The position numbers were made by a program, and so were the translations under genes. A DNA stretch of 64,000 nt. Origin: Mya arenaria (Eukaryota; Mollusca; Bivalvia; Myida; Myidae). A model generated the notes under the pieces. The model did no database searches. It was not told the origin of the DNA and saw nothing but the letters and a program-made list of their open reading frames with translations. Within the stretch, counting starts at the first letter, position 1. Each line of letters begins with the position of its first letter. The DNA lies in NCBI RefSeq assembly GCF_026914265.1, contig NC_069130.1, positions 42,400,429-42,464,428 of the forward strand, read 5' to 3'. This document shows, in pieces, positions 35,818 through 48,232 of this stretch.

Positions 35818-36139
35818 AGCCTGCACTCACACAGATTGAACGTTTTGACAACTTTTTAAAAAAAAATCTTGGAATGAGCCAATTTTTACTAAAATCCATG
35901 GAAACCAGTTAAATTAGACAGCTGACAAAAATTAGATCGCAGATTTTTATATTTAAGTTCAAAAATTTGAATTTAATGCGTATTTCTCAAACCGTTAATA
36001 ACGGTTTAGGCCATAAAACATTGATTTTGAAACGGTAATATGAAAATCTACGGTTTGATTTTTTGTCTACGCAAAAATTTGCTCTTTCAAAGACAAAAAA
36101 TAAAAAAGTTAAAAATGGGAAATCTGTGAGAGTGCAGCT
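35818..36139. mobile_element. TTAA-flanked short element, family A, copy 3
   Basis: TTAA at 35814-35817 and 36140-36143. The ends AGCCTGCACTCACACAGATTG and ATCTGTGAGAGTGCAGCT are inverted copies, with TTTTGACAACTTTTT near the left end and AAAAAGTTAAAAATGGG near the right. Confidence 0.8.
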
Positions 36140-36414
36140 TTAACACTTAAGTAAGTAATTACATAAATATACATTTATTATTCATTTGCCAACCCTGAGC
36201 ATTTTAATTATTTATTCAGGATTAACTAAACCATTAAGTTGGCATTAACCAGGCACCTGGCTGCCAACTTAGTTATATTGAGGAAAGTGAAAATAAACAA
36301 TAACTTTTATGCACAAACTGCCAAATGTGCCACTTTAAAAAATCATTAAAGGGCTACATGTTAATTTCTGTAACTTTGTTGGTCATTTTCATCGAAAGTT
36401 TTCTAAATTATTAA

Positions 36415-36880
36415 AGGGACTAGACACCAGATGGTCCCAAAATCAGCAAAAACAGTATGACACTGATAGTACAACACTTAATAACATAATTAAAAGAATA
36501 TTTATAAATAGCCAACACTCAGGTTTCCCAGTTAACAGTGTGTATTATATATTTAGCATGTGAAAGTCACGTGATTTAATCACGTGACTTTCACATGCTA
36601 AATATATAATACACACTGTTAACTGGGAAACCTGAGTATGTTGGCTATTTATAAATATTACATAAACTTAAACTGACGCTATTTTAAAATTTACTGGTAT
36701 TTTTTCGTAGACAAACCAAATAAATTTCGAATTATACGCTTAAACTGCGAAAGATACACTGTCTTGTAGCCAATGTGATCAATGGATGTTCAATGCCTTG
36801 TACAAAACAATATCAATATTATGTAAGTTTTTGACAATTTCCTTTTTTCTTGCAATTGTATCAGTTGGTGTCTAGTTCCT
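36415..36880. mobile_element. TTAA-flanked short element, family B, with internal palindrome
   Basis: TTAA at 36411-36414 and 36881-36884 flank inverted ends AGGGACTAGACACCA and TGGTGTCTAGTTCCT. In the middle, 36497-36659 is a nearly perfect palindrome centred at 36577 with arms of about 80 bp (GTCACGTGATT facing AATCACGTGAC), differing by a 2-bp indel. The TTAA target and lack of a gene suggest a piggyBac-type non-autonomous element; the large internal foldback is unusual. Confidence 0.8.
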
Positions 36881-37314
36881 TTAACTATGATGTAATGTTT
36901 TAGATCTTATAAATATAGACTGCATTTCATTGGCTTAGATTCCAAAGAGGTCCCCATTTGGCACCAATGAAACTGCTTTATTTGAAACTATTGATTATAA
37001 TAAGATTTTCCTAGCTTATTGTCCATGGCATTCAGAAGCAGATGTGAGAAATGGATTAGAAGGGGTGAGGGATTATCCATGAGGCATTAAACACTTTCTG
37101 TCAAGACAATAAACATTATTCCTTAATCTGTTCTAGTGAAAGGCATCACCTGAATGTTCCATTCTCTGGAGTGTGGGCCCATGATTCTGTTACAGTTTCT
37201 GATGCAGTTGTAACACAAGAACTGAACAGATTCTGTGAGGGTCTAATTTGCTAGAAATTTGTTTATCCATAAACAATTTAGAGGAAATTGCTCTGTGTAT
37301 CTGGAACTTATATC

Positions 37315-37990
37315 TGGATATCTGCAAGTTCAATGACCCATAATGGTGACTTGTCAGATACTCAGTAAATGTGGCCATTCACCTATCTTTCTTCTTTTAT
37401 GCTTGCATCTATGTGTAGGAAGCACTTGGTAAGTCTGCTAGCCAGTTCAATCTCTTGTTCCATGTCATCCACAGGGCTAGGATGACCACATTGCATTGTT
37501 GAGTTTTCGTATCTTCAGGTTCAATGACCCATGGTGATGGCAATAGTGATACTGTCAGTGTGGCCATTCACCTACCTTTCTTGTCATGCAGTTTGGGATG
37601 ACCACATTGCCTGGTAGTCACAAGCGGATCCAGGGAGGAGCACCTGGTGCGCGCCTCCCCTAAAATCGTCCTTTTCATTTTCAGGGGCATACCCCCAAAA
37701 CCTCCTGCCATATCACTTTCAACCAGATAAATTTCGGTTCTGAGGGAGGGGTGCAGGTCACAAGGTTACGCCCCTAAGTTACATGTATGCCCCCTTTAAT
37801 GTCAAATCCTGGTTCTGTCAGCTGGTAGTACCATTTTGATATCTGCAGGTTCAATGACCCCGATGTTGGCTAGCGAAACTATCATTGTGGCTGTCCTTTG
37901 CACTATCTTTCTGCCATTATTCCATATAGGGGGCACTGATTGTAAGTTTCTATCTGTTTGGTCCATTGGGACAAGGTGACCACATGGTAA
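37315..37990. repeat. Diverged large tandem repeat interrupted by an insertion
   Basis: The phrase ATCTGCAGGTTCAATGACCC (or close forms) followed by a TGTGGCCATTCACCTA-like phrase occurs from about 37318, 37510 and 37840. The spacing between the second and third is widened by the element at 37621-37820. Non-coding. Confidence 0.55.
37621..37820. mobile_element. Short inverted-end element (GCGGATCCAGG type)
   Basis: Left end AGCGGATCCAGGGA and right end ATCCTGGTTCTGTC are imperfect inverted copies. Inside are CGCGCCTCCCCTAAAATCGTCC and GGGGCATACCCCCAAAACC, words I associate with a common mollusc repeat. No coding potential. Confidence 0.5.
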
Positions 37991-38399
37991 TGTCATTGAC
38001 TTCAGAAAATATCTTAATTGCTAAGACAGACACTGTTAGCCATAGGTTAATATATAAGGATGACTCCATCACAAAAAACAATATATATATAATAAGTGTC
38101 ACTGACTTCAGAAATATGCTTCTTTGTGTGATTAAGTTTTAAATTGTTTGATTGCAGATGTTATCTGTCTAATGGCTAATTATACCTTTGTTTGGGTTGC
38201 TTTGTTAATACATGGTGTCGTTGACTATCTACATCTTCAACCTGACTAATAGTCTGGTCAATGACTTTCAGAATATTCCCGTTTATATTGTTCCTAGTCC
38301 TAATAAGCTTTGGCAATCTGGTCCGCTGATAATTGCACATATACGCACATGCCAACTTCACAGACCTGTGTATTGGTCAGAAAGGGCTGTTGTGCCATT

Positions 38400-39545
38400 T
38401 CTTTCACATTTTCAGTTCTCTAGGTCTTACAAGAGTTATGGCCCTTGAATTAGTAAAGAATGTTCAAAATAACTTCAAGTCACAATTGTAGTACCAAAAG
38501 TAATTTTTTTTGTATTCACACCCAAGAAAATTTATAAGAATGTTAGTCATTTTAGTTGGGCTGTTACGGGCACCTGCTATTCCACATCACATTCCACTTG
38601 GGCTAACCAGAGTTATGGCCCTTGGCATAGTGAAAAATGGTCTGTAAAAGCTCTTTTATTTAATGAATCACAAAACATACAAATGCTCATGTTGTTATTA
38701 TTATTCCAAAACATATTATTCCTGTAACCATCCACAGACAGCGCCTCTGGGGTTATTTATCACCACTGTGATAGCTGTTACAGTAATGCATTATGTTTAT
38801 GATCGTAGTATAACAATAGGCAAATTAGGGAAACCAACAAAAACATATGTAAATGTCTTCTAAGTTCTAGGTCGTGATTGATCTGATATAGGCGGCAGGG
38901 GGGAAGGGGGGGGGGGGCGTGTAGTTCATTGATTCCTGCAAGGCTTCATGCTGGTAACATAAGCATGCCAGTTTCTCAGGTTTTTCCTAGAAAATGCCTT
39001 CGACATGCAATCACTTGGAGCGATTATTGATCACTGCAGACTCTGAAATTTATTCTGTTTGAACAATATAATTGACTTGAGCAATTTAAGTTCTTTTAAT
39101 TTTCCCACAATTTATTCATACCGCTCATTCGTGACTTTTAGATCATGGCCTTGCTTAATATGAGGATATTGTTGCTACACCAAGTTTCATTTCAATTTCT
39201 TTAAAGGCTTTTGAGTAAACGCCTTGCTTTACATATGCACAAGGGTATTGTTTTTATACCAAGTTTCATTTGAATGTTTTGAAAGACTATGGAGTTGAAG
39301 TTCTTGCTCAATGATGCTGAGGATGTTGATGACATCAAGGCTACGGGGTATGACAATGTCAGTGTCTGCATTCAAACCAACATTAAAACATCGGCATTTG
39401 CTCAAAAAGTGTTTCAAAGATTTACCACTCTTTAATGCATCATAAGGTTTACTGAAATTTTAAAATCATCTTGTTGAATAGGGCCCCAGGGGCTGAGCCC
39501 CTGAGCTGTCAAAAATGCCCCTTGATTGACGGAGAAAAACTTTCA
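38400..39545. other. Intron segment with small diverged repeats
   Basis: AGAGTTATGGCCCTTG occurs near 38431 and 38612, each followed by a similar TAGTAAAGAATG/TAGTGAAAAATG. ACCAAGTTTCATTTnAAT occurs near 39179 and 39259. A G run is near 38910. A small hairpin CAGGGGCTGAGCCCCTG lies at about 39488-39504. No gene is seen. Confidence 0.5.
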
Positions 39546-40844
39546 CTTATTAAAGCGGTGTTCTTGTAAAAGACTTTTAAGACAGACATATAAAGAATAA
39601 GATGATGATCTGCTGGTAATTCTGCAAGATTTAGCAAGCGTTTACAATGTCTTTACCACAGTTTTGATTATCAGGAAGCTGTGGGAATTGTTCCAAAGCA
39701 TGTGATTAATTTCTCCGAATTCCATGCCCACAAAAATATCGAAACATTTTTTGTTTGAGAATGATACAGATTTGTCTTATAAAATCGGCTAGATGATACC
39801 AGGATAATATATGCATTTGCATGTCTGGGTTCTATTTATACTTCGTTTTTATTGCATAATTGCGATGAACTAATATGTCCAGCTGCTTTGCCATGATCTT
39901 TTTTCGATTTTGTTGTTTTTCGTTGCAGACATCATGCATACATTTGCAAGATGAGTGATTTTTTATTCTCTCTCCAAAAAAAGTTATCAGACTTTTTTTT
40001 CACCCTTTTTTTATTTTTTATCAAAACATAAGTGAAATAATTAGTTTTTATTGAAAAAATATATTGAACATAAAACAAATATAATGGATTGTTTTGTAAA
40101 CATTTGAATAATAAAAAAAATAATAAAAAAGATAACGTTTGTACCATTCTTGTCAATTTTTTTGCAAAAATGAAAAAAATCAGATCAATGGAAAAAATAA
40201 TGTTCTTGTACATGTATGGGTCCAGAAATTGTAAAAAAAATACATGGATACTATTGCTCTCAGTGGGACACATGCCTGCAATTTAAAGCTGAAAGATAAC
40301 AATTGCTTGTCCCAAAAAAATATGTCTGAATCGAAACGTAAAATTTGATCAGCCAAACATGTAATGGTCCTATATTTGTTTAAATTTGTAAACAGTGTTT
40401 TAAACACTGTGAATTAAAATTAAGTAAAATTTAAGTTAAAAAGACCCTCAAAAACTGTTGTTTAAATGGACTTGCTCATCAGCTTTGGGCTCAATTTTTC
40501 CTCTTCAAAGCACAGACTAAATATAGGGCCGTGTTCACGGTAATGCATCTGAAAACACTAATCTTATAATTATTTTATTCTTTGATATCAAAATTACAGA
40601 AAAAAAAATCAATTGAAGTATAAAAAAATATTTTGTTTTTTTTGTTGAGTGCGAACCCACTCCAGTTATGAATATTTTGAGGTTTTAAGAAAACATTGAT
40701 AACATCACCTGATAATGTCAATCAACCAATTACAAAAGACAAATCATGCACTAAATGACATGTTGGTGTTATGGTATTTGAAATTGTGGTCTTCGAAGAT
40801 AATATTTGAGCAAATATAAACATTTGCTGAAGGGTTCCTGCTGT

Positions 40845-40945
40845 CAGTATCTTAGTTTTAACACTCCTAATGAATTGCCACACTTTATATTCATAAAAAA
40901 AGAAAGTACATTTTGCAAAACATGAGCAAGACCCTATAAATTGTT
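40845..40945 (-). repeat. Diverged dispersed repeat D, minus-strand copy
   Basis: Reverse complement of this segment aligns with 31990-32085 over roughly 85-95 bp, including AAAGTGTGGCAATTCATTAGGAG. It is not flanked by clear inverted ends. Confidence 0.55.
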
Positions 40946-41026
40946 GTGTATACAAATATTTTTGAATTAAAGTACCGAAATTAATGCTTTAGCTAAGTCT
41001 GATTCTGTCAGTCATATTTTGATATA

Positions 41027-41716
41027 CAGTAAAACTGAGACCGCTTGAGGAAGCTGCATGGGGACCAAGCCAAAACCTCGAGGGAATCGATGTTTAAAAA
41101 CCGAGTTTAAATTTTCCAGTCTGTAATGAAATATCATGCATCAGTGTATTTTAAGTTTGATGTCGTCAAACCAACTGTTTACTAAGACATCGATTATGTG
41201 TTGAGTTAATTGGAAATCGCTCATATGTTCAAGGCTGCCGTATACTGAATGTATATAAACTAAATGTAAAATGTAAAAGAAATAACAATAAATGAATAAA
41301 TATAAATGTTTATATTTACAAAAAGCTTCACTAACTTCTCTTAATTATCTACTCAATGCCCTTATCAACTGCAATTGGTCATGCGTAAACGTTTTTTCAC
41401 ACCTTATCAAATTGCCTTTCAACTGTCCTTGCAATTTTTACAATTTAGCAATTGTTTTTTTAATTTTTTTTGGGGGGGGGGGGGGGGGGGTTGGTGAAAT
41501 TATGACCTCGAGGAAGGCATAAGGTTTTGTGCATGATTTGTGTAATTGGGACCTACTATTGTGCTCGACTCCTCGACTAATTTAGGTTTCGAGGCAGCGT
41601 ACATGTATGTATATTTTATATGAAAAGAGAAGGAAAAATGTTCGGGACCAAGCTCTGACCTCAATTGACCGCGGGTTCTTCAACAACGGCTTGTTTGAAC
41701 AACCGCAGTTTTACTG
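41027..41716. mobile_element. pogo-like short inverted-end element
   Basis: CAGTAAAACTG at 41027-41037 (after TA) is mirrored by CAGTTTTACTG at 41706-41716. The inner flanks include CCAAAACCTCGAGGGAATCG and GACCTCGAGGAAGG. CAG ends and the CTCGA words resemble Tigger/pogo-derived elements. No transposase frame is present. A run of about 20 G lies near 41471. Confidence 0.5.
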
Positions 41717-42090
41717 GCAAATATATTATGTAAACATAATGAAGCTTGTGGTGCACAAATATTAATGCTTATTGATGTTACCAAACTCTTCTCGTTTTCT
41801 GAAAATATAATCCATTGGCTATTGCACTTTTATCGTACAAAGCCTGAATATTGGAACCTTAACTGCTGGTACTTTTGCACATGCCTTAAACAGTGCATCC
41901 TGCAAAATTATCCTGAAAAAGCAATCTGCCTGGCCCGTATGTTTGAACTCGAATAACGATAGCACTGAGAATTGAAAACACCTCACTGATGACAAAATGA
42001 AATGGGTTTTTTTTACAATAAAGTTAAATGCTAAAATATTAAAGCTCACACAAAAGGAATATTTGAATGTGATAAGGGGTGTTGAATGTG

Positions 42091-44135
42091 GAGGAGGGGT
42101 ATCAGACAGAGACAGGTTACAGACAGAGAGGGGTTTCAGACATAAAGGGTTACAGACAGAAAGGGGTATCCAACAGAAAAGGGTTTCAGACAGAGAGCTA
42201 GTTTAAGCTAGCTAGGGGTTTTAGTCAGATAGGGGCTTTAGAAAAAGTGGGGTATCTGACAGAGAGGGGTATCACACAGGGAGGGGTATCAAACAGAGAG
42301 GGGTATCAGACAGAAAGTAATATCAGACAGAGAGGGGTAACAGACAAAAAAGGGGGTATCAGACAGAGAGGGTATCAAACAAAGAGGGGGTATCAAACAG
42401 AGAGGGGTATCAAACAGATAGGGGTATCAGACAGAGAGGAGGTATTAAACAGAGAGGGGTATCAAACAGAGAGGGGTATCAGACAGAGAAGGGAATCTAA
42501 CAGAGAGGGGTATCAAACAGAGAGGGGTATCAGACAGAGAGGGGTATCAAACAGAGAGGGGTATCAGACAGAGAGGGGTATCAAACAGAGGGGGATATCA
42601 AACAGAGAGGTGTATCAGACAGAGAGGTGAATCAAACAGAGAGGGGTATCAAACAGAGAGGGGTATCAGACAGAGAGGGGTTTCAGACAGAGAGGGGTAT
42701 AATACAGAGAGGGTTACCAGACATAGAGGGGTTATCAGACAGAGAGGGGTATCAGACATAGAGGGGTTATCAGACAGAGAGGGGTTATCAGACAGAGAGG
42801 GGTGTCAAACAGAGAGGAGTATCAGACAGAGAGGGTATCAAACAGAGAGGGGTATCAAACAGAGAGGGGTATCAGACAGAGAGGGGTTTCAGACAGAGAG
42901 GGGTATAATACAGAGAGGGTAACCAGACAGCGGGGGTGTATTAAACAGAGAGGGGTATCAAACAGAGAGGGGTATCAGACAGAGAGGGGTAGCAAACACA
43001 GGGTGGGGTATCAAACAGAGAGGGTATCAGACAGAGAGGTGTTTCAGACAGAGAGGGGGTACCAAACAGAGAGGGGTATCATGCAGAGAGGGTTATCAGA
43101 CAGAGAGGGGTACCAGACAGCAGGGGTAGCAAACAGAGAGTGGGGTATCAAAAAGAGAGGGTATCAGACAGAGAGGAGAATCAAACAGAGAGGGGTATCA
43201 GACAGAAGGGTATCAAATAGAGATAGGGTATCAAACAGAGAGGGTATCAGACAGAGAGGGATATCAAACAGGGAGGGGAATCAAACAGAGAGAGGGTATC
43301 AAACAGAGAGAGGGGTATTAAACAGAGAGGGGTATCAGGCAGAAAAGGGTGGTTTCAGGCAGAAAAGGGTGGTTTCAGACAGAGGGGAGAGGTATCAGAC
43401 AGAAGAGGGGGTATCAGACAGAGGGAAGAGGTATCAGACAGAGAGTGGTATCAGATGGAGAGGGGTATCAGACAGAGAGGGTTATCAGACAGAGGGGAAA
43501 ACTATCAGACAGGGATGGGGTATCAGACAGTGGGTAGAGGTATCAGACAGAGAGTGGTATCAGACAGAGGGGAGTTACCAGACAGAGAGGGATATCAGAT
43601 AGAGACAGGTATCAGACAGAGGGGAGAGGTATCAGACAGGGAGGGGGTATCAGACGGAGGGGGGTATCAGACAGAGGGGAGAGCTATCAGACAGAAAGTG
43701 GTATCGGACAGGGAGAGGTATTAGACAGAGAGTGGTATCAGACAGAGGGGAGAGGTATCAGACATGGATGAGGGATATCAGACAAAGAGGGGTTTCAGAG
43801 AGAGAAGAGGGCTATAAGACAGGGAGGAGGTGTACCAGACAGAGAGGGGTTTCAGATAGAGAGAAGGGGTATGCGATGGAGAAAGGTATCAGATGGAGAG
43901 AGGTATTAGATGGAGAGGAAGGGTCACTCAGACAGGGGGGGAGGGGTATCATACATGGATGAGGGTTATCAGACAGAGAGGGGTATCAGGCAGTGAGGAG
44001 AGGTATCAGGCAAGGAGGGGTATAAGACAGGGAAGGGTATCATACAGAGAGGGGTATCAGACAGGGTTTTTGAAAACAGGAGCAGGGTATCTGATGGGAG
44101 GAAAGGTATAAGACTGAAAGGGGGATATCAGAAGA
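42091..44135 (+). repeat. 18-bp degenerate minisatellite (about 2 kb)
   Basis: Over 100 imperfect units of GGGGTATCAGACAGAGAG are seen, with AAACAGAG and ATACAGAG variants and one-base slips. Because the unit has almost no stop codons, long frames rich in QTERGIRQRG-type peptides appear; these are by-products. The array ends about 90 bp before exon 2 of the PTB gene. Confidence 0.9.
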
Positions 44136-44227
44136 TGAATATATATCGGATGCTTGGCGTGATAATCAAGAAAACCTTATATAAGGGTTTCCGATGAAGT
44201 GGTAATTTTTCTTTTTGTTTATTTCAG

Positions 44228-44308
44228 TATATTGGATCTTTCTCAGTGAGTGGTGACAGTCAGTCGTCAAGGACCGAATTTGTGCAGCAGCAACTGGAAA
44301 ACATGCAT
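44228..44308 (+). CDS. PTB-domain adaptor (SH2D5-like), exon 2
   Basis: This 27-codon exon sits between TTTATTTCAG and GTAAGT, phase 0 on both sides, and encodes YIGSFSVSG through FVQQQLENMH. YIGSF is the conserved first strand of PTB domains and TEFVQQQLENM the following helix, very like QYVGSFPV and WLVQQQLWAL of vertebrate SH2D5 as I recall them. It joins exon 1 in frame. The 18-bp minisatellite ends shortly upstream, leaving only a short normal stretch for the branch point and polypyrimidine tract. Confidence 0.82.
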
Positions 44309-45209
44309 GTAAGTTATATTGTAAAATCAAACCAATCCCCCCCCCCTCCCACAACAAAATGGCTCCTAGGAACAAAATCTAGGAACAAAATTGCTCCTAG
44401 GAGTCTTGAAGAAATGACCCAGACTACATGTACACATTATCTACAAAATTATTCTAAAATATTTTTAAACTGTTTCGTCTTTGATATTGCATATAGTAAC
44501 ATGTTACATGCATCATTCTCAATTGGTGCATTGTTGCAGGTTTCATGTTTTGGGTTTGAATATGGAAGAACTATAGTCACACATTGCTAATAAGCAAGAA
44601 TGATTCAGATGCTCATGAAAATCTTTCTACTTACAGATTTCTATCAAACTTGGTACAGATTCTTGCAGTTATTAGTGTCAATTATCATTTTGTTGCCAAA
44701 GCATAACTGACTCCACCTGGCCAACTTATTGTCTTGGGTTATTTGTAACTGACAATCCAGATCATGAACTTGATCTCTGGTACGATCTGTCTGTATAATA
44801 ATCATGAACTCCTTATCATTGTTTCTATAGCTATGAAGGTGCTCCATGTCTTCTTTTTACTGGGAAAGTTGCAATTTTCGATCAAAAAACCTTCATTCAA
44901 AATTCCGTGAAATACATTGTATAATTATATGACATGCAGTTCATGGGCTGATATTGTTTCTCAAATACTGACCATTTTTTATTTGATTCTTGCCCTAGAT
45001 TCTCTGAATGCAGTTATGGATCTATAATGGCTGATTGCATGGACATAAACAGCTCGCTGTTTGATGATTTTTCAATACGCAATATATCTTGACATTTAAC
45101 CAACTTTGATCTTTTTTTTGCCAATGTAAATGGGTGGGGGGATGCATTTTTTTACTAAATAGGTATTACATCACTGTCTGGCTGATTTCATGAAGTTCAC
45201 CTTCCTTAA

Positions 45210-45583
45210 AGATGGTACTCCTAAATAAGATTTACCACAATTAATACATTAAGTGTTGTGAATACCAAAAAGGATGAATAAATGTAAAAAAAAAATGGTT
45301 CTTATGAAGGATACCGTTTAATTTGAAAGAAATGTGCAGAAAACACATAATTCCTACCACATGAGACGATAGTAGATCAGAGTCAATCTTTTAGCACTCA
45401 CCAATCATTTAAAAATTTCATGTTTTTAACTATTAAATACAGGGTTACAATATTGTGATTATCAACTATTAATATTTTCCATAAATGCATTATTTAGTGA
45501 GAAGTTAAAGGTTTGTCAGTCAAAATTTATGTTTGTTATACACATGTTTATACACTGTATTGATTTTAAATAAGAGTGTCCCT
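45210..45583. mobile_element. Possible TTAA-flanked element, third family
   Basis: TTAA at 45206-45209 and 45584-45587 flank imperfect inverted ends, AGATGGTACTCCTAAATAAGA and TAAATAAGAGTGTCCCT. The match is weaker than in families A and B, so this is tentative. Confidence 0.45.
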
Positions 45584-46023
45584 TTAATTGTCTTTTCTCT
45601 CTACCACTAAACTGGAAGGATTTGACATGAACAAGAAGACACACACACGCCATCCTTGGAGACTCGACCTTTGCCTGTTTTTGTGATGGCAGTTGTGATT
45701 TGGTAATTCAAACACAGTCTTTGCAAGCTTTCGGAAAAACAACAGCTTTTGGGAAGCTTTTTATAACATTTAGAAAAGGCGCAGCTTGAGCGAAGAAAAG
45801 ATGCAAATATAGCGAAGCTTTTCATGACGCTGCGTTTTAATTTGCTTGGGACTTGTGAATGGATCTGCAGTGAGTGAAAGGGAAAATGTCCAGTCTGGTT
45901 TCTTATTAAATGTCACTTAGATCCTTTTCAATTTCACCCACCATGACAGACAGTCAGGGACTCCCAGTGGTCTGGAAGTGACATCATCAATTTTTTCAAA
46001 TTCATAGTCAAGGCCAAGTTCTA

Positions 46024-46543
46024 GATCATACACAGCAGGGAGAGATAGCATTTCAGAGGCTTAACCCCTCTGTGAGATCATACACAGCAGGGAGAGATAG
46101 CATTTCAGAGGCTTAACCCCTCTGTGAGATCATACACAGCAGGGAGAGATAGCATTTCAGAGGCTGAACCCCTCTGTGAGATCATACACAGCAGGGAGAG
46201 ATAGCATTTCAGAGGCTGAACCCCTCTGTGAGATCATACACAGCAGGGAGAGATAGCATTTCAGAGGCTGAACCCCTCTGTGAGATCATACACAGCAGGG
46301 AGAGATAGCATTTCAGAGGCTAAACCCCTCTGTGAGATCATACACAGCAGGGAGAGATAGCATTTCAGAGGCTGAACCCCTCTGTGAGATCATACACAGC
46401 AGGAAGAGATAGCATTTCAGAGGCTAAACCCCTCTGTGAGATCATACACAGCAGGGAGAGATAGCATTTCAGAGGCTAAACCCCTCTATGAGATCATACA
46501 CAGCAGGGAGAGATAGCATTTCCGAGGCTGAACCCCTCTGTAC
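46024..46543. repeat. 52-bp minisatellite with a hairpin in each unit
   Basis: Ten units begin GATCATACACAGCAGGGAGA and end AACCCCTCTGTGA. Each contains CAGAGG and CCTCTG separated by about seven bases, an inverted pair able to form a small hairpin. Units differ by one or two bases. It is not a CRISPR array: there are no unique spacers. Confidence 0.93.
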
Positions 46544-46935
46544 GATATTCAGAGGGTTTTTACCGGGTACTCAGGACTCAAGAAATGAACCTTAAGACAA
46601 GGCATTATCATTCGAAACACGTCAGCCATTTTCCAGCGAAAACAACCTCTGATGTATTTTGACAGTTTCAATGCCAGCAGTCTTTATATTTATATAACTA
46701 CGCTGAAAGAAGATCAAGTAGTAATTTCAATTAAGCAGTTAAACTTAAAATGACTTTACTCTGAGGAATTATAATTATTTATGTAATAATACACTTCACC
46801 AGCAATTGATAAAAACTTAAAGATACTACAATTAACTAATACTAATATTGATAATTTGACTAACTCAGTTTTAGAAGATATCATTAACATATACATTTAT
46901 GAAATATTTTTGATTTACCCATGAATAGAAATCAT

Positions 46936-47152
46936 AAATTATTCATGATTCAAGGTTATATTAAATGGCCACCCATGAAGTCATGAACCATTCATGAATA
47001 CTTTGTGGCTGCTTAGTTCATGAATGGTTCATGATCTCATCTTTTCATGATTTCTTGCGGCCATTTAACGTTCATGAATAGTTCATCCATCAGGTTCATG
47101 AACAGTTCATTTAAAAGCTAATTAGGACATGAATGATTCATGAACAATTCAT
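46936..47152. repeat. Inverted-repeat region rich in TTCATGAA
   Basis: TTAAATGGCC at 46961-46970 and GGCCATTTAA at about 47059-47068 are the outer parts of an inverted repeat. Its inner arms carry TCATGAACCATTCATGAA and TTCATGAATGGTTCATGA. More TTCATGAAC words follow to 47152. The whole could fold as a cruciform; there is no gene. Confidence 0.7.
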
Positions 47153-47284
47153 AAAAAAATAACATGGGCACTTCTACTGATGTACGTTGCGTCATACATC
47201 AGAGATTTTCTTTTCAATAAAAAATAGCTGAGGACAGATGTTCTGAAAGAGGCACTTTTGGGCAAAATATTCTCAAAATCATTT

Positions 47285-47455
47285 AATACCAGTCATCGAA
47301 ATTAGACTTGGATGAACAAGCCCAAATTCTTATACTATTGCTGAGTATCAATTTTTTTAACAAGCCCTGCTATATAAAATTTAGAATTTGAGCAAGCCCG
47401 AACATTTTGTCAGTGCAAGGCTTGCGGGCTTGTGCTAATTCGGACCACTGTTATA
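47285..47455 (+). repeat. Diverged dispersed repeat C, copy 3
   Basis: ATACCAGTCATCGAAATTAGACTTGG, AACAAGCCCTGCTATATAAAAT, GAGCAAGCCCGAACATTTTG and GGGCTTGTGCTAATTCGGACC match the copy at 35485-35660 in the same order and orientation. Confidence 0.65.
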
Positions 47456-48232
47456 CTGTTACAGGTCTACGATTCAGGGTATTTGGTACTGATTGGTGTT
47501 GAAGGGGGGTTATATATTCATCTTCATTTGGATTGAAAAATACTTTGCCAAAAAAAGGACACTGTTCTGTATTGGGTATGCCGTGGTTTATTTCAAGCCT
47601 TTGGGGTAAATTTGATTGTGAACTTAATCGTGTCAGCTTTAACAGAAAATAACGCTGCATGATTGTGGACTGTTGAAAACAACTGATCATTTTATAGCAT
47701 GCATTTGATATTCAATCTCAAATCTAATATTGCCTATCAGTGCATTTTATCATTTTAATTGCATTATTATAGCCGATTTGCTTAACGAAGCCATTCCTAA
47801 TATAGAAAGGATTTCGATTGACAATTACAAATGGCTGATAGCAATCAATGGTAATGATTTGTTTCGGTATTAATTGTTCCAAACCTGGAATTTCTGTAAA
47901 ATTAAGCTCAAATTAAGCTCATTGTTCGTGGCAATGGAAGTCCATTTGTAATGAGTTTCCTAGCAAGTCGGATTGGGTAAATCAATTGTTTTTTGAACTT
48001 CCGTCTTATTTCATTGTTTAAAATGTTGTAAGGTTTTTTTCCAGCTGTTTTTGGGAACAGCCCTCTCAATTATTTTAAAATATGGCATTTTTCTTCAATT
48101 TTGGAAATTGGTTGCCAAGTGAATCAATATTAAAACCTAACCATTTGGAAAAGGTTTGAAATATTACATTTGTGCGTGTGTCAGAACTGTTGAAATACCA
48201 ATCATCATGGGCGTTGATTTTCCCCCTTTTAA

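Larger units (their letters stand above)
29598..44227. other. Intron 1 of the PTB gene (14.6 kb)
   Basis: A donor GTAATT and an acceptor TTTATTTCAG bound this intron, inferred from reading frame and fold. It carries most of the repeats listed separately: a SINE, the 49-bp and 18-bp minisatellites, TTAA-flanked elements, a pogo-like element and several diverged dispersed repeats. Between them, 29,600-30,760, 31,000-31,480, 32,250-33,690, 39,550-40,840 and others are AT-rich with no gene I can recognise. Confidence 0.7.

Noticed and set aside
42247-43602. Frames of 127 and 266 codons rich in QTERGIRQRG-type peptides
   Set aside because: Product of the stop-free 18-bp minisatellite with frequent slips; no gene context.
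46024-46543. A CRISPR-like array
   Set aside because: The repeats are contiguous 52-bp units with no unique spacers, and the DNA is eukaryotic.
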